A stretch of 64,000 bases of DNA from Nocardioides sp. Soil797. Lineage in GTDB: Bacteria; Actinomycetota; Actinomycetes; Propionibacteriales; Nocardioidaceae. Below the pieces are notes generated by a model. The model did no database searches. It worked only from the letters and a program-made list of their open reading frames with translations, and had not been told where the DNA came from. The stretch covers positions 180,766 through 244,765 of the forward strand of contig LMSR01000014.1 of the NCBI GenBank assembly GCA_001429555.1. Direction: 5' to 3'. This document shows, one piece after another, positions 8,653-18,592 of this stretch (positions within the stretch are counted from its first letter, which is position 1; each line of letters starts with the position of its first letter). A program made the translations under genes and the position numbers.

Positions 8653-9911
8653 AGCAACCCGTCGTCTCCCGCCGCGCCCTCTTCACCGGGGGTGCGGCGG
8701 TGGTGGGCGTGGCCAGTGGACTGGCGGCTGCCCAGGCCATCGACTCCGATGACACGACCGGGACGACCGGCCCGGCGGCGTACGCCTTCCGTGGTGAGCA
8801 CCAGGCCGGGATCGTGACCCCGGCCCAGGACCGCCTGCACTTCGCCGCCTTCGACGTGGTCACCGACTCCCGCGAGGAGCTGGTCGAGCTGCTGCAGGCC
8901 TGGACCGAGGCCGCGGAGCGGATGACCGCTGGTGGCGCAGCCGGTCCGATCGGCCCCACCGAGGGAGACGCCGACCTGCCGCCCGATGACACGGGCGAGG
9001 CGATCGGGCTGCCGGCATCACGGCTGACTCTCACCTTCGGCTTCGGCCCGACCCTGTTCCGAACGCCGAAGGGCAAGGACCGGTTCGGCATCGCCGACCG
9101 GCAGCCGAAGGTGCTCCGGGAGCTGCCGCACTTCCCGGCCGACGCGCTCGACCCCGAACGCTCCGGTGGCGACCTGTGCATCCAGGCCTGCGCCGACGAC
9201 CCCCAGGTCGCCGTCCATGCGATCCGCAACCTGGCCCGCATCGGCTTCGGGACCGTCGCCGTGCGCTGGTCGCAACTCGGCTTCGGGCGTACGTCGAGCA
9301 CCTCGACCTCGCAGGAGACGCCGCGCAACCTGTTCGGCTTCAAGGACGGCACCGCCAACCTGAAGGCCGAGGAGCCCGAAGCGCTCGCCGACCACCTGTG
9401 GGTCGCGCAGGGTGACGATCCGAATGCCGAGTGGTTGGTCGGAGGCTCCTACCTGGCGGCCCGCCGCATCAACATGCGCATCGAGACCTGGGACCGGCAG
9501 ACCCTGCAGGACCAGCAGGACATCATCGGGCGCACCAAGCAGACCGGGGCGCCCCTCTCAGGCGGTGAGGAGTTCAGCGAGCCCGACTTCGCCATGCCCG
9601 GCCGTGGCGGCCCGATCATCCCTGTCGACGCACACGTGCGGGTGGTCCACCCGACCAAGAACGACGGCGCCCAGATCCTGCGCCGCGGCTACAACTTCGT
9701 CGACGGAAGCGATGACCTGGGTGGGCTCAACGCGGGACTGTTCTTCATCGCCTACGTGCGCGACCCGGAGAAGCAGTTCATCCCGATGCAGACCCGGATG
9801 GCGCAGTCGGATGCGATGATGGAGTACCTCAAGTTCACCGGGTCGGCGTTGTTCGCCGTACCTCCCGGGACCCGCACGGGCGAGCACGTCGGAGCTGCGC
9901 TTTTCGCCTGA
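8649..9911 (+). CDS. efeB: Dye-decolourising peroxidase EfeB, Tat-exported
   Basis: A 420-residue DyP-type haem peroxidase. The N-terminus carries a twin-arginine signal (SRRALFTGG, Arg8-Arg9) followed by a hydrophobic stretch ending AAAQA. The family GxxDG motif is GFKDG at 230-234, with the distal Asp233; the proximal haem His is probably in the VHVRVVHPTK region near residue 330. It is the third gene of efeUOB and starts with an ATGA overlap on efeO. Proposed roles in the family are oxidation of Fe(II) or use of haem iron outside the membrane. Confidence 0.95.
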   Translation: MKQPVVSRRALFTGGAAVVGVASGLAAAQAIDSDDTTGTTGPAAYAFRGEHQAGIVTPAQDRLHFAAFDVVTDSREELVELLQAWTEAAERMTAGGAAGPIGPTEGDADLPPDDTGEAIGLPASRLTLTFGFGPTLFRTPKGKDRFGIADRQPKVLRELPHFPADALDPERSGGDLCIQACADDPQVAVHAIRNLARIGFGTVAVRWSQLGFGRTSSTSTSQETPRNLFGFKDGTANLKAEEPEALADHLWVAQGDDPNAEWLVGGSYLAARRINMRIETWDRQTLQDQQDIIGRTKQTGAPLSGGEEFSEPDFAMPGRGGPIIPVDAHVRVVHPTKNDGAQILRRGYNFVDGSDDLGGLNAGLFFIAYVRDPEKQFIPMQTRMAQSDAMMEYLKFTGSALFAVPPGTRTGEHVGAALFA

Positions 9912-10748
9912 TCACGGCTCGGCGAGGAACCAGTCTCCGTTCTTCTTGACCGCGGGCTGGTCCGACGTCGTGTGGTTGGACTTCCCGCTGAAGGTGTAGT
10001 CGTAGCGGAAGGTGATCGTGGCCTTGTTGCCCCGGACCTGCACCGTCTGGGTCCTGACCTCGATCTTGTCGCCCGAGGGCAGGGGAGTGGCGGCCGCCTT
10101 CTTGCAGGAGATGGTGGCCTTCTTGCTCACCTTCACCACGTAGAGCTTCATGTAGTCGCAGGCGCCCACGTCGCCGGCATAGATGGCCTTGGTCCACTCG
10201 GTGTAGTCCGCAGCCAGTTGCTTGACCTGCAAGGTGTCGTCCCCCGTCACCGGGGTGCGGGTGAAGGTCTTCGACGGCGGGCTGGAGGGCGTCGGCGACG
10301 GCAGGCTCAGCGTCGGGTCGCTCGTGCCGGTGCTGGTCTGCGACGTGTCACTGCTCGGGTCCTTGCCGGCCGTGTCGTCGTTGTCGTCGCCCGCCGTGGC
10401 GACCACGATGCCGGTCGTCGCGACACCCGCCACGAGGAGTACGCCGAACACGACGCCGGCGATCATCGCGGTCTTCCGCGTGCCGCCCGGCCCGGAGCTC
10501 CCGCCCGAGGATCCGGGACCGCCAGGCGGGGGCCCGAAGCCATTGCCCCGCCCACTCGGTCCGCTCGGACTGCGACCACGAACCGGGCGTCGGGAGCCAC
10601 CCAGCGGAGCGAAGGGGTCGCCCTGCGGGACGGCGCCGTAGGGGAGCGCCGGGGGTGCCTGACTGGCCGCGGGACGGCCGCACGACTGGCAGAAGCTGTC
10701 GGCCGGGGTCAACGGTCGTCCGCACGAGGCGCACAGCGGGGCATTCAT
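9912..10748 (-). CDS. Zinc-ribbon single-pass membrane protein with extracytoplasmic domain
   Basis: A 278-residue protein. The N-terminus has two CxxC pairs (CASCG and CQSCG, residues 5-20) forming a zinc ribbon. A Pro/Gly/Ser-rich linker follows, then one membrane segment (AMIAGVVFGVLLVAGVATTGIVV), a Ser/Thr/Pro stalk, and a C-terminal domain of about 120 residues with paired Cys, reminiscent of DUF4878-type extracytoplasmic domains. The start at 10748 (MNAPLCASCG) is preferred over an in-frame ATG at 10766. It converges with efeB: the two stops abut. The protein at 15891-16955 has the same plan, so they are paralogues. Function unknown. Confidence 0.75.
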   Translation of the reverse strand: MNAPLCASCGRPLTPADSFCQSCGRPAASQAPPALPYGAVPQGDPFAPLGGSRRPVRGRSPSGPSGRGNGFGPPPGGPGSSGGSSGPGGTRKTAMIAGVVFGVLLVAGVATTGIVVATAGDDNDDTAGKDPSSDTSQTSTGTSDPTLSLPSPTPSSPPSKTFTRTPVTGDDTLQVKQLAADYTEWTKAIYAGDVGACDYMKLYVVKVSKKATISCKKAAATPLPSGDKIEVRTQTVQVRGNKATITFRYDYTFSGKSNHTTSDQPAVKKNGDWFLAEP

Positions 10749-10801
10749 GGTGTTCACGATGCCCACATTGTGCCTGCGTCAATCCCCGACCCGGATCTGA
10801 T

Positions 10802-10852
10802 CTCAACGTGGTGGATCACAAGCACGGGCTGCTTGCGATCCACCACGTTGTG
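10802..10852. repeat. Hairpin repeat, GTGGTGGATC family, copy 1
   Basis: Inverted repeat: a 23-bp left arm at 10802-10824 (CTCAACGTGGTGGATC...) and a matching right arm at 10830-10852, with a 5-bp loop. A near-identical hairpin with the same arm sequence is at 44011-44061. The arms are almost perfectly complementary and lack a T run. It lies between the divergently read zinc-ribbon gene and the end of the ABC permease gene. Confidence 0.85.
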
Positions 10853-10874
10853 GGGAGAAGTGGTCCGCCAGGGA

Positions 10875-11684
10875 TCACTTGACCTCGGACCTGCGCACCA
10901 GGTAGAGGCCGACCAGCAGCGGGAGCAACAGCCAGATGGAGACGGTCACCGCGAGATGTGCCCACTCCTCGCCACTCGGGTCGCCGTTGAACAGGGCTCC
11001 CTGGGCGTAGGAGAAGTCGACCCAGGGCCAGATGTCGCGGAAGCCCTCCTTGAAGTTGGCCAAGGTCATGAACAGGGTCGGCAGCAGCGCGTTGAAGACG
11101 AAGTAGCCGACGATGGCCCCAGCCGAGTTGCGGATCAGCAGACCGAGCATCGACCCGATCAACATGCCGAGCACGTTGGCCAGCACGATCAGCGAGAACT
11201 CCTGGACGCTCACGTTCCAACTGGTGTCGACTCCGGCGATCGCGGTGCCGACGATGTTGCCGAGCGCGCCGATCGCCAGTGCCACGAACATCGAGGCGAT
11301 GCCGATGCCGATCGAGACCATCACCTTCACGTTGATCACTCGGCTCCGGTTGGGCAGCAGGGTGAACGTGGTCAGACCGGTGCGCTGACTCCACTCGCTC
11401 GAGATCGAGAGCAGACCGACGATCGGCAGGATGAGCGCGATTGGGAAGCCGATCGCGGTCGCGAACGTCTCATAGGTGAGCTCGTCCTCGGGGGCGAACA
11501 AGATCGTCGCGGCGGTGGCGAGAAGGGCCGCGATCGCAATGCTCGCCATCAGCCAGAAGCCCGAGCGGGTGTCGAACATCTTGATCAGCTCGACGCGCGC
11601 GATGCGGCGCCGGGGGATCGGTGCGTACGTCGGTCGAGACGTCGCCGCCTCGGTGGCGACGGGTACCTGCGTCAGCGTGCTCAT
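10875..11684 (-). CDS. ABC transporter permease (ABC-2 type)
   Basis: A 269-residue permease with six hydrophobic segments and a cytoplasmic N-terminus (RRRIARVELIKMFDTRSGFWL), the layout of ABC-2 type exporter permeases such as those for drugs or peptides. Substrate unknown. The ATG at 11684 overlaps the stop of the ATPase gene upstream (ATGA), so the two are translated together as one exporter. Reading on from an upstream in-frame ATG would only extend into the ATPase gene. Confidence 0.88.
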   Translation of the reverse strand: MSTLTQVPVATEAATSRPTYAPIPRRRIARVELIKMFDTRSGFWLMASIAIAALLATAATILFAPEDELTYETFATAIGFPIALILPIVGLLSISSEWSQRTGLTTFTLLPNRSRVINVKVMVSIGIGIASMFVALAIGALGNIVGTAIAGVDTSWNVSVQEFSLIVLANVLGMLIGSMLGLLIRNSAGAIVGYFVFNALLPTLFMTLANFKEGFRDIWPWVDFSYAQGALFNGDPSGEEWAHLAVTVSIWLLLPLLVGLYLVRRSEVK

Positions 11685-12580
11685 GCCGCTGCTCCTTCTC
11701 GTTGGGTCTCGGCGGTGAGCTCGAGGAACATCTCCTCGAGCCCGGCGTTGTCGGAGGAGCGCAGCTCGGTGAGCGCGATCCCGGAATTCAGGGCGATCTG
11801 GCCGACCTGTTCGGCGCTCGCCTCGGTGCGCAGGGCGCCGTCGTCGGATGCGCTGACGACCAGACCGGCGTTGCGCAGGGCCTGGCACAGCTCGGCCGAT
11901 GAGCCACTGCGCACGACGGTGCCGGCGGCGTGCAGCAGCTCAGCCTTGGTCCCCTCGGCGACGATGCGTCCGTTGCCGATCATCACGAGGTCGTCGGCGA
12001 TCACCTCGATCTCGTGGAGCAGGTGGCTGGAGAGCAGCACGGTCCCGCCGCGGTTGGCGTAGCCGCGCAGCAGGTCGCGCATCCAGCGGATGCCGGCCGG
12101 GTCCAGCCCGTTGGCAGGCTCGTCGAGGATCAGTACCTCCGGGTCGCCGATCAGTGCGGCGGCGATGCCGAGCCTCTGCCGCATGCCGAGGGAGTAGTTG
12201 CGCACCCGCCGCTCGGACTCCCGCTCGGTCAGGCTGACCAGCTCCAGCATCTCGTCCACCCGCGACCTGGGCAGACCCATGGTGCGTTGGGCGATGGCGA
12301 GGATCTCGCGGCCGGTCCGGCCGGCGTGCTGGGCAGAGGCATCAAGGAGTACGCCGACCTCTCGGCCGGGGTTGGGAAGTTCGGCGAAGGGACGGCCCAG
12401 GATCGTGGCCGATCCCGAGGAGGGATCGGTAAGCCCGACCATGACCCGCATGGTGGTGGACTTGCCGGCGCCGTTGGGTCCCAGGAACCCGGTGACACGG
12501 CCCGGTTGGGCGATGAAGGAGACGTCGTCCACGGCAGTGAAGCCGCGGTAGGACTTGGTGAGGTGCTCGACTTTGATCAT
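11681..12580 (-). CDS. ABC transporter ATP-binding protein
   Basis: A 299-residue ABC ATPase of the exporter (DrrA/NatA-like) class. Walker A is GPNGAGKST, the signature is YSLGMRQRLG, and Walker B is VLILDEPANGLDP; a C-terminal extension of about 80 residues is typical of this class. It powers the permease encoded immediately downstream. The ATG at 12580 (MIKVEHLTKSYRG) has GGCGAGG 8 bp upstream; the frame is open further upstream but that part does not look like protein. Substrate cannot be inferred from context. Confidence 0.92.
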   Translation of the reverse strand: MIKVEHLTKSYRGFTAVDDVSFIAQPGRVTGFLGPNGAGKSTTMRVMVGLTDPSSGSATILGRPFAELPNPGREVGVLLDASAQHAGRTGREILAIAQRTMGLPRSRVDEMLELVSLTERESERRVRNYSLGMRQRLGIAAALIGDPEVLILDEPANGLDPAGIRWMRDLLRGYANRGGTVLLSSHLLHEIEVIADDLVMIGNGRIVAEGTKAELLHAAGTVVRSGSSAELCQALRNAGLVVSASDDGALRTEASAEQVGQIALNSGIALTELRSSDNAGLEEMFLELTAETQREGAAA

Positions 12581-12727
12581 GCTCGAAGCCTCGCCCGAGA
12601 GTGCTCCTGCGCACATCGGGGAGACCAACCCGAACGACCCCCGGCCGACCCTGAGGCGACCCTGACCCGATCGGTGCGCTCGCCTCAGGGCCGGGAATCT
12701 TCGGCAGCCCGCCGGCGTTCTGTGGAC

Positions 12728-13438
12728 ATGCGCATTGATGTGTGGTCCGACGTCGTCTGTCCCTGGTGCTACATCGGCAAGCGTCGCCTCGAGAAGGCCC
12801 TGGCCGGCTTCGAGCACGCCGCCGACGTCGAGGTCGTCTGGCATTCCTACGAGTTGGATCCCGCAGCGCCACAGGAGCCCACCGAGCGCACCGTCGACGT
12901 GTTGGCGCGCAAGTACGGCGGGGGTGTCGAGAACGCCCAGCGGATGATGGACCAGGTCGAGGCCGTGGCGGCGGAGGAGGGCCTTCTCTACCGACTCTCA
13001 CAGACCATGCGGGTCAACACGGTCGACGCCCACCGTGTCCTCCACCTGGCGCTGCACGAGGGCGGTTCCGACGTACAGGGCCAGCTGAAGGAGGCGTTGC
13101 TCGCCGCGAACTTCATCGAGGTGCGCAACGTCGCGGACCACGCAACCATCACCGAGCTCGCCACCGCTGTAGGGCTCGACCCCGACCGGGTGGCTGCCGT
13201 GCTCGCCGGCAACGAGTTCCGTGACGAGGTGTACGCCGATGTCGCGCAGGCCCAGGCCTTCGGTGCCAACGGGGTGCCGTTCTTCGTCATCGAGCAGAAG
13301 TACGGCGTCTCAGGGGCGCAGCCGGTCGAGGTCTTCGCCAACGCCCTCGAGCGCGCGTGGAGGGAGTCGCACCCGGCCCTGCAGATGGTCAGCGACAGCG
13401 ACGCAGAGGCGTGCGGCCCCGACGGGTGCAGCATCTGA
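12728..13438 (+). CDS. DsbA family oxidoreductase (FrnE-like)
   Basis: A 236-residue cytoplasmic thioredoxin-fold protein of the FrnE branch of the DsbA family. The active-site motif is CPWC at residues 11-14 (VWSDVVCPWCYIGKRRLEKAL), and the cis-proline loop is probably in GVPFFVIEQKYGVSGAQP. There is no signal peptide, as expected for FrnE-like disulfide isomerases or 2-hydroxychromene-carboxylate isomerase relatives. It is divergent from the ABC ATPase gene across 147 bp. The C-terminal CGPDGC could form another disulfide. Reaction not known. Confidence 0.88.
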   Translation: MRIDVWSDVVCPWCYIGKRRLEKALAGFEHAADVEVVWHSYELDPAAPQEPTERTVDVLARKYGGGVENAQRMMDQVEAVAAEEGLLYRLSQTMRVNTVDAHRVLHLALHEGGSDVQGQLKEALLAANFIEVRNVADHATITELATAVGLDPDRVAAVLAGNEFRDEVYADVAQAQAFGANGVPFFVIEQKYGVSGAQPVEVFANALERAWRESHPALQMVSDSDAEACGPDGCSI

Positions 13439-13454
13439 GCGGCGCACTCATCGA

Positions 13455-13615
13455 GGGTATGTCTCTCAAGTCTCGGCCGTCGTGAGCGTCGCATCCGCTG
13501 AGTGCTTGGCAAGGCCGAGGAGGGAGGCGATGCGCCAGCATCGTCGACTGACGAGAACGTTGCCAGGTGCCAGCGGGGTGGCGCGTAGCAGGCCATGGGC
13601 TTGGGAGACATGCCC
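13455..13615. mobile_element. MITE-like element, copy A (161 bp)
   Basis: The element begins GGGTATGTCTCTCAAGTC and ends GGCTTGGGAGACATGCCC, terminal inverted repeats of about 18 bp. Copy B at 48907-49066 has the same ends. Its reverse complement aligns along the whole length with copy A, including the internal block TGGCAAGGC. There is no coding capacity. The structure is that of a non-autonomous miniature transposable element; no clear target duplication was found. Confidence 0.85.
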
Positions 13616-13663
13616 TAGCATCGCCCTCGTGCGTCCCACTCGGGACCCGGCGAGGAGCACACG

Positions 13664-15889
13664 GTGAGCCAGGCGGACGATCGGGCGTCCACGACCCTGT
13701 GGCGGCGGATCTTTCCGCGCCCCGTCGCGGTGCTCCTCGTGGTGGTCCTGGCCGTCCAGGCGTTGCTGCTCATCGCCATCGCCCGCAGTGCCAGCTTCGG
13801 TGAGCCCCACGACCTCCCGATCGCCGTGGTCACCGCTCCGGTCGTGGCCGACGCGCTGGCCGACCAGGCGAATGCGATGGAGGGCCGGCCCTTCGAGGCG
13901 GCGGCTGCTCGCGACTCGACAGCGGCCCGCGAGAGTGTGGAGCGGGGGACCGCGGCTGCGTGGCTGGAGGTCGACCTACGTCGCACGCGTGACGTCCTCG
14001 TGCTCAATGCCGCGAACGGGAAGCGGCTCAATGACGCGATCCTGGACCGGATCCGCGCCGTCGAGGCCAGCTATGACCGCACTGTGGTGGTGCGCGAGCT
14101 CGACACGTCCCACGGGTCATCGCATCGGGCCGACACGCTCGCGCTCCTCGCGCACGTGATCGCCTTCGTCTTCGTCGTGGTCGTCTCGCTCCTCTTCGGG
14201 CCGGTCACGCGCACCCTGGGCCGCGGCCTGTTGCGCCACCTCGCGCTGGCCGGGGTCGCGGTGGTCGCGTCCACGGCCCTGGCAGTGTCGCCCCTGGCGG
14301 GACCCGGTGAGCCGTCTCTGCTGGTGATCGCTGTGCTGTTGCTGTCCATCCTGGTCGTGGGAAGTGCGACCCTTGCCCTGGAGGCGTTGGCCGGCCTGAG
14401 TGGGCTGGGGGTGGCCGCGGTCCTCTTCGTGGTGCAGGCTGCGCCGTTGCTGCTGCAGACCGACACTCGGCTGTTCCCCCGGCCGTGGCCTGCGGTGATC
14501 GCGGTGACACCGGTCGGGGCGATGGAGCGAGCGCTGGCCAATCTGGTCAGCTACGAGGATGGCCCCGGCATCGGTCGTCCGGTGCTGGTCCTCTGGGTCT
14601 GGTTGGCGATCGCGCTCCTCACCTCGTTGGTCGCCCGCCGGGTGCGGGACCGGGCCGGCGTCGACCTGCGTACGACGGGGCGGCCGGCCAGTCGTCGTAC
14701 CAAGGTGTTGTGGCGGTGGCGGGTGGGCGCCGTCGTCATCCCCGCCGCCGCCCTGCTGCTCGGCCTGACCCTGTTGGTGCCACGGGGCGCCATTGCCGGG
14801 CCCGATGCCCTCCCGAGCCGGGCGTCCGAGACCCGTTGCGTGCCCACCGGCCCGGTGCGCAACGTCAAGGACATGAACCGGATCACCACCAAGCTCCGTG
14901 GCGGTGGCGAGTTCCAGAGCGGGTTCCAGGGCGGTGACGTCGGCGCCAGCGTGATGCTCCAGGACGGCCGAGCGCTCTTCGTCTTCGGGGACACGTTGCG
15001 CTCAGCGGATTTCCAGGGCCAGAGGTTCGTGCGCAACTCCATGTTGGTGATGGAGCCCGACTGCCTGCAGGTGGTTGTCCCGGCCGATCACGGCGCGATC
15101 ATCCCTGATCGGGCGGCCAACGGTGACGAGGAGGCGGTGGGCTACTGGCCGATGTCGATCGGACGGGACTCACGACCTGGCTACGACCTCGTCGCGGTGG
15201 CTGCCCAGCGGGTCCGGAGCACCGGCTCCGGGGAGTTCGACTTCGAGTCCCTCGGCTCGGCGGTCGCCGTGTTCATCGTGCCCCGCGGCGGTACACCGCA
15301 ACTGATCGACCGAGTCGACCTGGGGCCGGACCGGGCTGATCGCACCCGTCCGGTGTGGGGAGCGGCCTCCACCGTCCACGACGGCTGGGCCTATCTCTAC
15401 GGCACTGCCAATCCCGGGGAGGAGCTCGTCTTCGGCTATTCCCTGAGCGTGGCACGGGTGCGACCCGACGACATCCTCGACCGATCGAGATGGCGCTACT
15501 GGAACGGTGACGACTGGGTGCGCCGCGAGGACGAGGCGGCCGCGCTGATCCCGGCCGAGGGCGGTGTCTCCCAGACCCTGAGTGTCTTCGAGCAGGACGG
15601 CACGTGGTTCGCGCTGAGCAAGCGCGACGAGTTCCTCGGCACCGACCTGACGGTGTGGACCGCGCCCTCACCCACCGGGCCGTTCACCGCGGGGGAGTCG
15701 TTGGCCCACCTGCCCTCCGACACGGTGAAGGGCCAGCTGCGCTACATGCCACTGGCCCACCCGGAGTTCCTGCCGCGCAAGGGGACGATGGTGGTGTCCT
15801 ACAGCCGCAACCGCACCGACATCAACGAGGTCATCGACGATCCGATGAGCTATCGGCCCCGCTTCCTGAGGGTGCGGTTACGACCCTGA
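13664..15889 (+). CDS. Multi-pass membrane protein fused to a DUF4185-like extracytoplasmic domain
   Basis: A 741-residue protein. Residues 20-40 form a first membrane segment, followed by about 120 residues (APVVADALADQANAMEGRPF ...) resembling the extracytoplasmic part of YhgE/Pip-type ABC-2 membrane proteins. A cluster of about five membrane segments spans residues 160-325, with one more near 350-373. Residues 390-741 are a large soluble domain with GGDVGASVMLQDGRALFVFGDTLR and repeated Trp/Tyr-Gly motifs, the pattern of DUF4185/five-bladed propeller glycosidase-like proteins. GTG 13664 follows GAGGAG by 6 bp. A secretion-like membrane half and a carbohydrate-binding-like domain in one chain is unusual; the function is unknown. 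Confidence 0.7.
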   Translation: MSQADDRASTTLWRRIFPRPVAVLLVVVLAVQALLLIAIARSASFGEPHDLPIAVVTAPVVADALADQANAMEGRPFEAAAARDSTAARESVERGTAAAWLEVDLRRTRDVLVLNAANGKRLNDAILDRIRAVEASYDRTVVVRELDTSHGSSHRADTLALLAHVIAFVFVVVVSLLFGPVTRTLGRGLLRHLALAGVAVVASTALAVSPLAGPGEPSLLVIAVLLLSILVVGSATLALEALAGLSGLGVAAVLFVVQAAPLLLQTDTRLFPRPWPAVIAVTPVGAMERALANLVSYEDGPGIGRPVLVLWVWLAIALLTSLVARRVRDRAGVDLRTTGRPASRRTKVLWRWRVGAVVIPAAALLLGLTLLVPRGAIAGPDALPSRASETRCVPTGPVRNVKDMNRITTKLRGGGEFQSGFQGGDVGASVMLQDGRALFVFGDTLRSADFQGQRFVRNSMLVMEPDCLQVVVPADHGAIIPDRAANGDEEAVGYWPMSIGRDSRPGYDLVAVAAQRVRSTGSGEFDFESLGSAVAVFIVPRGGTPQLIDRVDLGPDRADRTRPVWGAASTVHDGWAYLYGTANPGEELVFGYSLSVARVRPDDILDRSRWRYWNGDDWVRREDEAAALIPAEGGVSQTLSVFEQDGTWFALSKRDEFLGTDLTVWTAPSPTGPFTAGESLAHLPSDTVKGQLRYMPLAHPEFLPRKGTMVVSYSRNRTDINEVIDDPMSYRPRFLRVRLRP

Positions 15890-15890
15890 C

Positions 15891-16955
15891 TCAGTAGCTG
15901 GGGTCGTCCGAGCCGTAGCTCGGGTCGGACGAGCCGTAGCTGGGGTCCTCGGAGCCGTAGCTGGGGTCCTCGGAGCCGTAGCTCGGGTCGGACGATGCGC
16001 TCGGGTCGTCCGTGCTGTCATTGTCGAGGTTCAGCTTCCAGTCGCCGTCCTCCTTGACCATCGGCATCTCGGTCTCGGTGGTGTTCGGCTCGCCGCCGTA
16101 GTTGGAGGTGACCTCGACGGTGGCCGTCGCGGTGTCGCCTGTGACCTCGGCACTCTTGAACTCGACCGAGGTCTCAAAGCTCTCGCTGCCTGAGTCGCCG
16201 GCCTCTTCCCGGCAGTCGTCGAGGTCGTCGTCATCGACGTTGGCGATCAGCTTGACCAGGTCGTCGCAGGCGCCGGCATCCCCGTCGAGCAGGCGCTGGT
16301 AGCCGTCGTTGTAGTCGGTGATGACCTGTTCGATCTGCTCCTCATCGCTCATGGAGCTCTTGTCGTCGCCGTCCTTGTCGTCGTCACCCCCGATGACACC
16401 CGAGAGCACCAGGGCGGTGATGGCGCCGCCGATGAGGATCACCAGGGCCACGCCGACGATCACGATCAGCTTTGCGTTGCCCGACTTGGCGGGCTGATGA
16501 CCCGGCATGGGGGACCACTGCGGGCCCGGGCCCTGTTGTCCGGGACCTTGCGGGCCGTTGGGACCCTGCTGGCCGTAGCCGGGTTGTCCCTGCTGCCACG
16601 CCTGGCCCGCCGCGGCACCGGCCGGCGCTCCGCCGTACGGCTGCTGGGGGAACTGTGCGGTCTGGTTGCCGGGTGCCTGGACGGCGGCCGGGGTCCAGGG
16701 CTGCTGTCCGCTGGCGGGTGCGGAGTCCGAGCCCGAGGGGGAGTGTGAGCCGCTCTGCTGGGAGCTCGGGGAGCTCGGGGAGCTCGGGGAGCTCGGGGAG
16801 CTCGGCGGGCGGTTGCCGATGCGGGTCGGAGCCTCGTCGCTGGGGACGATGGGCGTTGACTGACCGGCCGAGAATGCGGCGCCGCAGTTGGCGCAGGTCA
16901 GGGCGGAGTCGTCGTCGCGGCGGGTGCCGCACTGCTGGCAGAAGGCTTGGCTCAT
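15891..16955 (-). CDS. Zinc-ribbon single-pass membrane protein with low-complexity tail
   Basis: A 354-residue paralogue of the protein at 9912-10748: N-terminal zinc ribbon (CQQCG ... CANCG), a long Ser/Pro/Gln/Gly-rich linker, one membrane segment (KLIVIVGVALVILIGGAITALVLSG), then an extracytoplasmic domain with paired Cys. The C-terminus is a tandem DPSYGS(E/S/D) repeat. The linker includes a run of Ser-Ser-Pro units encoded by five copies of GAGCTCGGG (about 16767-16805). Both repeats could vary in length between strains. The start at 16955 places the zinc ribbon at the N-terminus; the frame is open far upstream, opposite argG, but that is not coding. Function unknown. Confidence 0.75.
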   Translation of the reverse strand: MSQAFCQQCGTRRDDDSALTCANCGAAFSAGQSTPIVPSDEAPTRIGNRPPSSPSSPSSPSSPSSQQSGSHSPSGSDSAPASGQQPWTPAAVQAPGNQTAQFPQQPYGGAPAGAAAGQAWQQGQPGYGQQGPNGPQGPGQQGPGPQWSPMPGHQPAKSGNAKLIVIVGVALVILIGGAITALVLSGVIGGDDDKDGDDKSSMSDEEQIEQVITDYNDGYQRLLDGDAGACDDLVKLIANVDDDDLDDCREEAGDSGSESFETSVEFKSAEVTGDTATATVEVTSNYGGEPNTTETEMPMVKEDGDWKLNLDNDSTDDPSASSDPSYGSEDPSYGSEDPSYGSSDPSYGSDDPSY

Positions 16956-17006
16956 GCTGCGCAGTCTCCCACCGCCCCGAGTTCTCAAACCAAATGCCGG
17001 ACCGAT

Positions 17007-18473
<1,467 letters not shown>

Positions 18474-18477
18474 CGCC

Positions 18478-18592
18478 AACCTGCAATTCTTGATGCTCGA
18501 ACTGGCAATTTTCGATGTGCCGCCAGATCAAGAATTGCAGGTTCGCACATCAAGCGTTGCCAGTTCGCGCAACAACGAACGCCAGTTCGTCA
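18478..18592. repeat. Inverted-repeat cluster, CGAACTGGCAAT family, copy 1
   Basis: A perfect 17-bp inverted repeat (AACCTGCAATTCTTGAT at 18478-18494 with its complement at 18527-18543) surrounds CGAACTGGCAAT (18498-18509). Inverted versions of the latter (TTGCCAGTTCG and CGCCAGTTCG) recur at about 18557-18586. Related words occur at 40547-40590. The cluster separates the convergent ends of argG and the ABC-F gene and could act as a bidirectional terminator. Confidence 0.75.

Noticed and set aside
9972..12062. 696-codon plus-strand frame opposite the zinc-ribbon and ABC genes
   Set aside because: Antisense to three well-supported genes and rich in Arg/Gly/Ala without domains.
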